Source: JACRDV01 sp024860865 [NCBI: Methanobacteriota archaeon] (lineage in GTDB: Archaea > JACRDV01). Taken from it: DNA of 6,793 nucleotides. Both the position numbers and the translations under genes were made by a program. The stretch spans positions 1 through 6,793 of the forward strand of contig JACRDV010000040.1 of assembly GCA_024860865.1 (NCBI GenBank), written 5' to 3'. How positions within the stretch are numbered: the stretch's first letter is position 1; the number at the start of each line of letters is the position of its first letter. Of this stretch, positions 1 through 5,998 are shown piece by piece. The notes under the pieces are model-generated. The model was not told the origin of the DNA. It was given only the letters and a program-made list of their open reading frames with translations, and ran no database searches.

Positions 1-192
1 AATAAATTATATGCAGTCCAAATTAAATTAAGTCAGACAAAAAATTCTACCACAAAAATTCTAACTGAAAATAAAATATGCATAAGAAAAATTAACCACA
101 ACAATTGTATTTAAGAGCGTTTAATAAAATATTTTGTGGTCTACATTTTGCGAGAGTAATTTCGTATTTTGAAACGATTATAGGGAACTCAT
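1..192 (+). promoter_or_regulatory. AT-rich upstream region of the B3/B4 gene, with TATA-like tracts and ACCACAA elements
   Basis: No coding frame is supported here. Seen directly: TATA-like stretches at 108-117 (TATTTAAGAG) and 120-135 (TTTAATAAAATATTTT), either of which could be the archaeal TATA box for the gene at 193. The element ACCACAA occurs at 49-55 and 95-101 and in inverted form (TTGTGGT) at 134-140; the outer pair matches over nine bases (49-57 with 132-140). A direct repeat AAAAATTCTA lies at 40-49 and 54-63 with a 14-base period. The repeats straddle the likely TATA box, so an operator role is possible, but this is inference and AT-rich DNA produces such matches easily. There is no clear Shine-Dalgarno before the gene, which suits weak or leaderless-type initiation. 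Confidence 0.35.
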
Positions 193-858
193 GTGGTTTT
201 AATTATTGATCCTGAAGTGAGAGCTAAATTTCTCAGATTGCAAGTTTTAGTAGGGCAATTCAAAGGCGTAAAAATAAAGAGAGGAGATGCTGAGTTACAA
301 ACATTCAAAGAACAAGTGATTAAACAAGTAAAAGAGGAATATAAACTTGAAAAGCTAAAAGATGTTCAAATTTTCAGGGCTTATCGAGATTTCTTTTGGA
401 GAATTGGAATCGATCCTACAAAAGTTCGGCCAGCTGCCGAGGCATTAATTAGGAGGATTTTAGGAGGCAAATCTATCCCAAATATTAACACACTTGTAGA
501 TGTTTATAATTTGGCCTCTATAAAAACAGGGATCGCTTTAGCAGCTTTTGATGAAGATAAATTGCAAGGTAACCTAGTCATGAGATTTGCGAAAGAAGGC
601 GAAAAATTTCTTGGGATTGGAATGAAAGAGTCTATTGAACTTGAAGGAACCGAGATAGTAATTTCTGATAAAGAAAAATTGATTGCTATCTATCCCCATA
701 GAGATTCTGATCAAACGAAGGTTACGGATATGACGAGAAATATTTTATTACTAGTGTGTGGGGTTCCTGGAATAGAAGAAAAAATTTTACAAGATGCTGG
801 AAATGTGGCTGTAAAATATATAATTAAATACTGTGGAGGAGAAGGAAAGTTAGATTAA
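193..858 (+). CDS. B3/B4 (tRNA-binding/editing-like) domain protein, free-standing
   Basis: A 221-residue soluble protein resembling archaeal stand-alone B3/B4-domain proteins (COG3382, PF03483), the domain that in the phenylalanyl-tRNA synthetase beta subunit hydrolyses mischarged Tyr-tRNAPhe. The family hallmarks are clear: FRAYRDFFWRIGIDPTKVRPA at about 61-81 and then the GK-x-IP-x-IN-x-LVD-x-YN segment at 92-106. A region around 127-175 reads as the second half of the fold, followed by TRNILLLVCGVPG near 180-193. No catalytic synthetase core is present, so it is not a PheRS fragment. A role in trans-editing of mischarged tRNA is plausible from the family but unproven; the free-standing members have no agreed function. 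The start is GTG at 193, nested in an ATG at 191 that reads only three codons; the family-typical IIDPEV begins right after it. It is monocistronic and converges on the gene ending at 911. Confidence 0.85.
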   Translation: MVLIIDPEVRAKFLRLQVLVGQFKGVKIKRGDAELQTFKEQVIKQVKEEYKLEKLKDVQIFRAYRDFFWRIGIDPTKVRPAAEALIRRILGGKSIPNINTLVDVYNLASIKTGIALAAFDEDKLQGNLVMRFAKEGEKFLGIGMKESIELEGTEIVISDKEKLIAIYPHRDSDQTKVTDMTRNILLLVCGVPGIEEKILQDAGNVAVKYIIKYCGGEGKLD

Positions 859-861
859 TTT

Positions 862-868
862 AAAAAAA
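862..868 (-). terminator. U-tract terminator for the minus-strand exporter operon
   Basis: Read on the minus strand, a run of seven T lies about 45 bases beyond the stop of the surface-protein gene. No hairpin precedes it, which fits archaeal intrinsic termination by U-tracts. It sits in the 52-bp gap between convergent genes. The assignment rests on position and composition only. Confidence 0.4.
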
Positions 869-906
869 TGATCAACTACCATTCTGACCAAGTATATCTA
901 TGAGCT

Positions 907-929
907 GCTCTTATTTCTTTCTTCTTCTC
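907..929 (+). terminator. T-rich tract, possible terminator for the B3/B4 gene
   Basis: On the plus strand, a pyrimidine and T-rich tract (repeated TTTC/TTC) starts about 50 bases after the B3/B4 stop codon and overlaps the 3' end of the opposing gene, where it encodes the RRRKK tail. Archaeal RNA polymerase can stop at such tracts without a hairpin. The overlap with coding sequence makes the role uncertain. Confidence 0.25.
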
Positions 930-2116
930 AATAATATAACCGCTATAATGATTATACCAATTATGCCTCCAACTATTAAATAAGTTCGAGTGTAAATAGG
1001 TGGCGACACTAAAATTGCAGTCGATTTTGTATCAACAAGATGATCCACTCCTTCAGTCCAACTAATTTGCACATCCACCGGATATGCCTGTGGTTTAGCA
1101 TCCGAGTCTACATCTATATGGAATATACATGCTGTGGTTTCACCCGGTGCTAATGAATCTATATAATAAGTTTTTCCAGAAGGCGTAATTGGATAATCAG
1201 CTCGCAAATTTAATTTAATCTCTTTAGCAGTGGCAGTTCCCTTGTTTTTAATTTGAACAAAAATGCGATCTCCTTTGTCATCCGGTTTTATTTCCTTGGG
1301 ATCAGAACTTATCCCTATTATCTCAAATTTTGCTGTGGGTTCTAATTTAACAGATAAATTTACTATTTTAGATGTAGCCACACCATATTTGTTAGCATAG
1401 ATCATGCGAATTGGGAGGACCCAATTTTTTGCTTCAGCACTTTCATTCACTTCAACTTGAATTGTTTCAACAATAGCAGACTTTGGAGGGAGATCTCCAA
1501 CATAAATTGCTTGGCTTGCCCATAAAACTTCAAAGGGATAGGAATCCAACGGGTATACCCAAATATCCTTTGCTATATCAGTGCCAAAATTCGATGCTTT
1601 AAGTGCTATCTTAGCCGCATATCCTGGTCGAATTTTCTCAGGCTGAGATGCTGTAACGCTTAATAAAATTTCAGGTTTACCAGATACTGTTATAGTAATT
1701 CGTTCTGTTGAAATTTTAGATACATAGGGTGTTTTACCCGGTTCAAATGCTGTATAAGTTAAAATTACGTTTAAGGTGTAATCGCCAGCTATTGCATTAG
1801 AATCAACTGTTAACTGAAATTTACTAATGCTTATTGACTCGCCTGGTGATAGGTAATCTAAATGAAATGCTTCAGTGGGACTAATTTGAAGAAAAGGATA
1901 TCCGCCTTGGAGCTGAACATAAATATTTTCTATTTCAAACTTATACGCATTTCTAACTGTAAATGTTAAATTGAAACTCTTACCTGGTAAAACTTGTGGA
2001 GCTAGTATATTCTCTACTACTAATTCATGTGTAGGAACTTGAGCAAGACTTGGTTCAATTAATATTGCCAATAATATAAAAAACACAACTGGCACCGAAG
2101 TGGTAATTTTCCCCAT
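911..2116 (-). CDS. Secreted, membrane-anchored surface protein with three Ig-like repeats (COG1361-like), exporter partner
   Basis: A 401-residue protein with a Sec-type signal peptide (about 1-25: a Lys near the N-terminus, a hydrophobic core and a likely cut after SLA or AQ). Three homologous Ig-like CARDB/NEW3-type repeats follow, at about 30-145, 147-258 and 263-370. A single C-terminal transmembrane helix lies at about 375-396 and ends in RRRKK, a positive-inside stop. The bulk should face the outside. Each repeat carries a YP(F/I) motif, then a loop of the form L-(S/P/A)-P-(G/K), then a β-strand-like segment. There are NxS/T sequons (for example NLT near 49) open to archaeal N-glycosylation. 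Family knowledge: COG1361-type proteins often lie beside archaeal ABC-2 exporters. The start ATG is 8 bases after the permease stop, with an AGGTGA Shine-Dalgarno overlapping that stop, so co-translation is likely. It may be a substrate-handling or envelope partner of the exporter; the substrate is unknown. Confidence 0.8.
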   Translation of the reverse strand: MGKITTSVPVVFFILLAILIEPSLAQVPTHELVVENILAPQVLPGKSFNLTFTVRNAYKFEIENIYVQLQGGYPFLQISPTEAFHLDYLSPGESISISKFQLTVDSNAIAGDYTLNVILTYTAFEPGKTPYVSKISTERITITVSGKPEILLSVTASQPEKIRPGYAAKIALKASNFGTDIAKDIWVYPLDSYPFEVLWASQAIYVGDLPPKSAIVETIQVEVNESAEAKNWVLPIRMIYANKYGVATSKIVNLSVKLEPTAKFEIIGISSDPKEIKPDDKGDRIFVQIKNKGTATAKEIKLNLRADYPITPSGKTYYIDSLAPGETTACIFHIDVDSDAKPQAYPVDVQISWTEGVDHLVDTKSTAILVSPPIYTRTYLIVGGIIGIIIIAVILLRRRKK

Positions 2117-2124
2117 TTTATCAC

Positions 2125-3279
2125 CTATTCAATAGTTCTTTTAAAGGCAAGAGTACCTATAATAAACATTAACAAAGCGAAACCGCTGATGATGACTAAA
2201 TCAAGTACCAATGCCGACCAAATTACTCCGCGAAGAATAACAGCACGAAGAGCATCTACTGAGTAGGTGAGCGGGTTTATCGCAGCAAGTGGTTTCATCC
2301 ATGATGGCATCGATTGAATTGGATATAGCGCTCCGGAAAGAAACCATGTTGGTATTACCACCATTATCATGACCAATGGAAACTGCTCAAACTCCTTTAT
2401 CCGCGTTCCGAAGGCTACACTCATACCAATGAAAGCGATAGACGTGATAGTTATGACCAAGAAAATCAATGAAAATCCTAACAAGCTGATTTTGATACGA
2501 GCACCCATTAAAATAGCAACGAACAATGCAACGAATCCAGCAATTATGGTTTGAGTTACCCCAGCGCTAGTTTTACCTAGAATAATAGCTGCTCTAGTGA
2601 TCGGAGCAACCATAAGAGTTCTTAGGGTCCCAAATAGGCGATCCATAACCAGACCAAGGCCACCGCTAAATACTGCAGAGAATATAAGGCACATTATGAT
2701 AACACCAGGTGCTAGATAGTCAAAGTAACGTATCCCACGGGCATAAAGAATGTTCTCGTGAATTTCAGTCGGATTTGCCAGAAAACTCGCACTTGTTTGT
2801 GGGTTCTCTTGAATAATAAAGTTAACAGTCACTTGTTTGTCAAAGGCCTTTTGTACGGCATCCAAATACGAAGTAATTGTCATCGCTGTCATGAGCACGG
2901 TATTATCTATAATTAATTGAATGCTAGCTGTTTTTCTTTTATCAAGATTTTTGCTGAAATCAGGCGGGATGATAATAACAGCTGTTACCTCTCCATTTTT
3001 CAATAAATTTAAAGCGTGCGCATAATTTGTGTTCGCTGTTATCTCTATCGCTTTTCCAGACTGAAGCAAATTGATAAACTCATTCGCGTGTAACCCGGTG
3101 TCCTCCACAACTAGTGCAATTGGGACATGATCAATTGTTCCACCAAAAGCGTGACCGAAGATTCCAAGCCATATAAAAGGAAATATCAGCACCCGAAGCA
3201 CCCCAAAAAACGGGCTCTCCTTTATCCAGACTCGCATTTCTTTTTTCCAAATCGCATAAGAGTCCCTGAGTACTGACAC
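2125..3279 (-). CDS. ABC-2 family transporter permease (DrrB-like)
   Basis: A 384-residue integral membrane subunit of an ABC exporter. Topology: a cytoplasmic N-terminus (RDSYAIWKKEMRVW), TM1 at about 21-48, a large extracytoplasmic domain of about 150 residues (including the IALVVEDTG stretch), then a cluster of five helices beginning at YLAPGVIIMCLIF. The late motif INPLTYSVDALR is diagnostic of ABC-2 permeases of the drug, polysaccharide or natamycin type. The same frame stays open upstream to an ATG at 3375, but that stretch overlaps the ATPase C-terminus and lacks family character. I chose GTG at 3279 because a GGTGA Shine-Dalgarno at 3288-3284 sits exactly on the ATPase stop codon with a four-base spacer, and the family-like N-terminus begins there. 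It is translationally coupled to the ATPase. The substrate cannot be read from the sequence; lipid, drug or peptide export are all possible. Confidence 0.85.
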   Translation of the reverse strand: MSVLRDSYAIWKKEMRVWIKESPFFGVLRVLIFPFIWLGIFGHAFGGTIDHVPIALVVEDTGLHANEFINLLQSGKAIEITANTNYAHALNLLKNGEVTAVIIIPPDFSKNLDKRKTASIQLIIDNTVLMTAMTITSYLDAVQKAFDKQVTVNFIIQENPQTSASFLANPTEIHENILYARGIRYFDYLAPGVIIMCLIFSAVFSGGLGLVMDRLFGTLRTLMVAPITRAAIILGKTSAGVTQTIIAGFVALFVAILMGARIKISLLGFSLIFLVITITSIAFIGMSVAFGTRIKEFEQFPLVMIMVVIPTWFLSGALYPIQSMPSWMKPLAAINPLTYSVDALRAVILRGVIWSALVLDLVIISGFALLMFIIGTLAFKRTIE

Positions 3280-3283
3280 AATT

Positions 3284-4255
3284 TCACCGGCGTAAGATTT
3301 TTCGGATCTCTGGGCCCTCCTCGCGGATTCTGCGACCGGTATAATGAATAAAAACATCTTCCAAAGTTGGTTCATACATGCCTATTGAATTGATTGAAAC
3401 CCCAGTTTTCTCTGCAATGTGAATTAGTTTGGGTATCAGTTGCTCACCATTTGCTGCCACTAGGTGTATGGTGTCCTGGTTAACCATAATTGGGATATGG
3501 TCCAAATCTTTTACAGCCTTCACAAAAGCTTCGGCTGGCCCACTAATTTTTATATCAATAACCGTGCCCTTTCCAATTTTATTCTTAAGATCAGAGGAGG
3601 TGCCAAGTGCAATAATCCGACCATTATCAATAATAGCAATTCGGTCGCAAAGAGCGTCGGCTTCTTCCATATAATGCGTTGTTAAAAATATCGTGACGCC
3701 TTTCTCTCGAAGAGAATGAATATATTTCCAGATAACTTGTCGAGTTTGTACATCAAGGCCCAGAGTGGGTTCATCCATGAAAATGAGTTTTGGTTGATGA
3801 AGAAATGCTTTAGCGATTTCTAATCTCCGTTTCATGCCACTTGAGAAGGTTCTGATTATATCATTCGCTCGATCACCTAGTTGAACAAGGTCTAAAAGCT
3901 CTGGGATTAATCGACTGTATTCAGCTCTTGGAACGTGGTAAAGCTCAGCATGAAATTCAAGGTTCTCCCGTGCAGTTAAACGGCTTTCTAGTGCGACTTC
4001 TTGAGGAATGACTCCGATACTCGCTCGAACAGCATCAGGTTCTTTAATTATATCATAACCTGCTACAATAGCTGTGCCTTCAGAGGGTTGAAGCAATGTT
4101 ATCAGGCAATTAATAGTAGTTGTCTTTCCGGCTCCATTTGGGCCAAGAAAGCCGAAAATTTCGCCATATTTTACCTTAAAATTGATATGATCTACTGCTA
4201 CTAGTTCGCCGAAGCATTTGGTTAAATCATACGTTTCTATAGCGAATTCTCCCAA
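3284..4255 (-). CDS. ABC transporter ATP-binding protein (DrrA-like exporter ATPase)
   Basis: The ATP-hydrolysing subunit that pairs with the adjacent ABC-2 permease. Numbered from TTG at 4255 (323 residues): Walker A GPNGAGKT at 38-45, Q-loop glutamine at 85, signature FSSGM at 137-141, Walker B LIFMDE at 157-162, D-loop LGLD just after it, and switch histidine at 194 in TTHYMEEAD. A C-terminal DUF4162-like domain ends in EPTLEDVFIHYTGR, typical of DrrA/CcmA-type ATPases. All catalytic residues are present. The signature has Ser where the first glycine of the usual SGGM lies; the second glycine is kept. There is no ATG start. TTG at 4264 directly abuts an AAAGGG sequence with no spacer, whereas TTG at 4255 stands nine bases from it, so 4255 is preferred; the difference is three residues. 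The stop overlaps the permease Shine-Dalgarno. Confidence 0.9.
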   Translation of the reverse strand: MGEFAIETYDLTKCFGELVAVDHINFKVKYGEIFGFLGPNGAGKTTTINCLITLLQPSEGTAIVAGYDIIKEPDAVRASIGVIPQEVALESRLTARENLEFHAELYHVPRAEYSRLIPELLDLVQLGDRANDIIRTFSSGMKRRLEIAKAFLHQPKLIFMDEPTLGLDVQTRQVIWKYIHSLREKGVTIFLTTHYMEEADALCDRIAIIDNGRIIALGTSSDLKNKIGKGTVIDIKISGPAEAFVKAVKDLDHIPIMVNQDTIHLVAANGEQLIPKLIHIAEKTGVSINSIGMYEPTLEDVFIHYTGRRIREEGPEIRKILRR

Positions 4256-4270
4256 CTGTAACAACCCTTT

Positions 4271-4300
4271 TTTTGCTTGAATTTTAAAAAAGTATTAACT
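4271..4300 (-). promoter_or_regulatory. Possible promoter or terminator between the thiI-like gene and the exporter operon
   Basis: The 58-base stretch between the thiI-like stop and the ATPase start contains, on the minus strand, six T followed by AAAATT (4291-4280). This could be a U-tract terminator for the upstream gene or a TATA-like box for the exporter operon with a very short leader. The sequence alone does not decide between these, and read-through from the upstream gene is equally possible. Confidence 0.25.
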
Positions 4301-4313
4301 ACTATTTTGGACT

Positions 4314-4979
4314 TCAGGTAAATGCGAGCTCTAACAAACTTCCGATATCTTCATCAAATTTTTGAATCTGAAATATTTTTTCGAAATTTCTTTCAATAAC
4401 TTTTTGAAAACCTAACTCATCCCACATTTTATCTAAAGTTTGAGCGTCCATACCTACCGCTGGTTTCTTGGGAGTAGCGTAACAACAACTTGCATGGTGT
4501 TCTTGATAAATTGCAAGTTTTTTAGAGATTGTTATAACTTCAGATTTGTCAAGACCAATTAGTGGTCTTAAAATTGGATATTTTATTCCGTATGAGGTAG
4601 CTGTTAGATTAGCTAAAGTTTGGCTAGCCTTCTGACCGAGCGCTTCTCCAGTGACTATTCCAGTCGCACTATTTTGATCGCAAATTTTCTCTGCAACCTT
4701 GAACATACTTTTTCGGCAAAGCAGGCATCTATAAGAATCTTTAGGGCAGGAATTAGCTATGGTAGAAAGAACTTCTGCCCAGGGATATACAATCACTTTG
4801 CTAAAACCTAAAATTGGCTGAAGCTGTTTAAAAGTATCTACGGCTCTTCTGAAAGATTCTTCACAAGTAAATGGGTAGATGCCGAAATGAAGGGGAATGA
4901 TATCAAATCCCTTTTTCGACATTAAAACGCTGGCAACTGGAGAATCAATTCCCCCAGAGATTAAGCATACTAGTCTCAT
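4314..4979 (-). CDS. ThiI-like PP-loop protein (tRNA 4-thiouridine synthase catalytic domain), short form
   Basis: A 221-residue protein matching the PP-loop ATPase domain of ThiI, which activates tRNA uridine-8 for sulfur insertion. Visible motifs: PP-loop SGGIDSPVA at 8-16, CxxC at Cys85 and Cys88 followed by RKSMFKVAE, TGEALGQKASQTLANL at 110-125, RPLIGLDKSEV at 138-148, and CCYATPKKPA at 165-174. Family knowledge: in methanogen ThiI a CxxC pair plus a later cysteine, about 80 residues on, are needed for sulfur transfer; the spacing from Cys88 to Cys165/166 fits. The N-terminal ferredoxin-like and THUMP domains that bind tRNA, and the rhodanese domain of bacterial forms, are absent. Only 38 bases separate the ATG from the upstream gene, so there is no hidden N-terminus. 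An AAGGT element eight bases upstream is a weak ribosome site. It may work with a separate THUMP protein or modify another substrate. Confidence 0.85.
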   Translation of the reverse strand: MRLVCLISGGIDSPVASVLMSKKGFDIIPLHFGIYPFTCEESFRRAVDTFKQLQPILGFSKVIVYPWAEVLSTIANSCPKDSYRCLLCRKSMFKVAEKICDQNSATGIVTGEALGQKASQTLANLTATSYGIKYPILRPLIGLDKSEVITISKKLAIYQEHHASCCYATPKKPAVGMDAQTLDKMWDELGFQKVIERNFEKIFQIQKFDEDIGSLLELAFT

Positions 4980-5017
4980 ATTTTTCTACCTTAAATTTGG
5001 TAATAATTCAGTTCATG

Positions 5018-5359
5018 TTATCTTGAAGAAACCCATTGCATTAAAGGTATCATTGCGCGTCGCAGTTCCTCGCCATCCTTCGTGAGAGAATACTCAACTC
5101 TAGGAGGAATCTCTGCGAATGCATCCCTTTTAATTAAACCTGCCTTCTCTAATTCTTTCAATCTATCAGCTAAAGTCTTTGGGCTTATGTCGGTTAACTT
5201 TTTTATGATCTCGTTATATCTCAATCTTTGATTGTTACCTAAAGTGCCTATGATCAATAATGTCCATTTTTTGCTGACTATATCCATGATACCTTCCAGC
5301 GGGCATAGGCATATATCGCTTTCTTTCTGCTTTATACATCTATTACTTACTTTTGGCAT
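5018..5359 (-). CDS. HxlR-family winged-helix transcriptional regulator with CxC motif
   Basis: A 113-residue DNA-binding protein of the HxlR/MarR-like winged-helix class. The hallmark C-PLEGIMDIVSKKW lies at 19-32, the recognition helix at about 59-74 (SPKTLADRLKELEKAGLI), and the wing at 81-93 (ending PPRVEYSLT). The length is normal for the family. ATG at 5359 is chosen over an in-frame TTG at 5377 that adds six residues; neither has a strong Shine-Dalgarno. Cys17 and Cys19 form a CxC motif directly before the domain, with another Cys at 8. In the bacterial homologue HypR an N-terminal cysteine senses oxidants, so thiol or metal sensing is plausible here, but this is inference. It is divergent from the membrane-protein gene across 92 bases rich in inverted repeats, so it likely controls that gene and itself. 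It lies 38 bases upstream of the thiI-like gene on the same strand. Confidence 0.9.
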   Translation of the reverse strand: MPKVSNRCIKQKESDICLCPLEGIMDIVSKKWTLLIIGTLGNNQRLRYNEIIKKLTDISPKTLADRLKELEKAGLIKRDAFAEIPPRVEYSLTKDGEELRRAMIPLMQWVSSR

Positions 5360-5392
5360 AGTGACTTTCTCTTTCAATTGTTGCTATATTAC

Positions 5393-5426
5393 TTTAAACT
5401 TGGTAGTTTAAATACTTTATAAACTA
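5393..5426. promoter_or_regulatory. Bidirectional promoter and nested operator between hxlR and the CopD-like gene
   Basis: A perfect inverted repeat has arms TTTAAACT (5393-5400) and AGTTTAAA (5405-5412) with a four-base spacer. Its right arm overlaps a second repeat, TAGTTTA (5404-5410) and TAAACTA (5420-5426), giving three half-sites of the form AGTTTA/TAAACT. TATA-like sequences lie inside: TTTAAATA at 5407-5414 and CTTTATAAA at 5415-5423 for the plus gene, and TTTAAA at 5398-5393 for hxlR. A regulator bound here would cover both promoters. Binding by the adjacent HxlR protein is inferred from gene order and the usual palindromic operators of the family. Confidence 0.55.
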
Positions 5427-5428
5427 TA

Positions 5429-5451
5429 TTTACTTCAAAATAGGAAGTAAA
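5429..5451 (+). promoter_or_regulatory. Inverted repeat over the ribosome-binding region of the CopD-like gene
   Basis: Perfect eight-base arms TTTACTTC (5429-5436) and GAAGTAAA (5444-5451) are separated by seven bases, and the right arm ends on the base before the ATG at 5452. AGGAAG (5442-5447), the only Shine-Dalgarno-like sequence, straddles the loop and right arm. It could be a second operator downstream of the TATA box, or, if transcribed, a hairpin that hides the ribosome site. Confidence 0.45.
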
Positions 5452-5973
5452 ATGAACATACTGGGTATTGCGATAGATTTGTTACATCTCTTAGCAACAG
5501 TTATTTGGATTGGGGGAATGGCTTTTAATCTCCTAGTACTTCGTCCTTCACTTACAGTAATCGAACCATCACAGCGAATCAAACTTGTATGTGCTGTTGT
5601 AAAACGTTTTATTTATTTTGCTTGGGGAAGTATTGCAACACTCGTTGTTACAGGTATTTTCATGGCGCCTCGAATAAGTTTTTCGTATGCTCTTCTTAGT
5701 ACGACCTATGGATTTGTGTTAGTGATTAAACATGGATTAGTATTAGTAATGGTTATCATTGTGGCTGTAATTAGTTTCGTTTTGTTACCAAGATTGATGA
5801 CTCTGCCACCAAGTGTTGCTGGAACTAACACTTCATCTAGGACAAGCTCACATGGTCTGCCACCAGAATTGGTGAAGACATTAGGAAAAATAGTGCAGTT
5901 TGTAAAGCTTAATTTAGCCCTAGGTATTCTAGTTTTGTTAGTTTCAACAATATTAGAAAAAGTGCAAATATAA
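5452..5973 (+). CDS. CopD-like four-helix integral membrane protein
   Basis: A 173-residue membrane protein with four predicted helices at about 4-30, 53-73, 86-112 and 149-169, and a polar loop between the last two. The first helix carries LHLLATVIWIGGMAF, the pattern of CopD/PCuAC-partner and related DUF membrane families, with His12. A second pattern, KHGLVL, places His94 in the third helix; paired intramembrane histidines in this superfamily are thought to bind metal or haem. The assignment to the copper-resistance D superfamily is by pattern only; many archaeal members have no known function and copper transport should not be assumed. ATG at 5452 is the only sensible start. The gene is divergent from the HxlR regulator, shares its repeat-rich intergenic region and is followed after 25 bases by a small CxxC gene, so it is probably the first gene of a two-gene operon under that regulator. 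Confidence 0.7.
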   Translation: MNILGIAIDLLHLLATVIWIGGMAFNLLVLRPSLTVIEPSQRIKLVCAVVKRFIYFAWGSIATLVVTGIFMAPRISFSYALLSTTYGFVLVIKHGLVLVMVIIVAVISFVLLPRLMTLPPSVAGTNTSSRTSSHGLPPELVKTLGKIVQFVKLNLALGILVLLVSTILEKVQI

Positions 5974-5983
5974 ATTAAAGTTG

Positions 5984-5993
5984 AAGGAGGTGA
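5984..5993 (+). promoter_or_regulatory. Very strong Shine-Dalgarno of the 44-residue CxxC protein
   Basis: AAGGAGGTGA pairs with the archaeal 16S 3' end over at least nine consecutive bases and stands five bases from the ATG at 5999. It is by far the strongest ribosome site in the window and is the main evidence that the short frame after it is a real gene. Confidence 0.75.
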
Positions 5994-5998
5994 AGAAG

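Noticed and set aside
40-63. AAAAATTCTA direct repeat as the start of a CRISPR or iteron array
   Set aside because: Only two copies with a 14-base period in AT-rich DNA; no further copies or spacers.
2369-2554. Plus-strand open frame of 61 codons inside the permease gene
   Set aside because: It lies wholly antisense to a well-supported ABC-2 permease, lacks a ribosome site and has no family character.
3280-3375. N-terminal extension of the permease from ATG at 3375
   Set aside because: It overlaps the ATPase C-terminus by 92 bases and the family-like sequence begins at GTG 3279, which has a well-placed Shine-Dalgarno.
3429-3685. Two overlapping plus-strand open frames opposite the ATPase gene
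   Set aside because: They are shadows of the conserved ATPase with no plausible domain or start signal.
4001-4204. Plus-strand open frame opposite the ATPase Walker A region
   Set aside because: Antisense to a catalytic motif region whose coding on the minus strand is certain.
4620-5085. Plus-strand open frames opposite the thiI-like and hxlR genes
   Set aside because: No domain signal, and both are explained by the opposite-strand genes.
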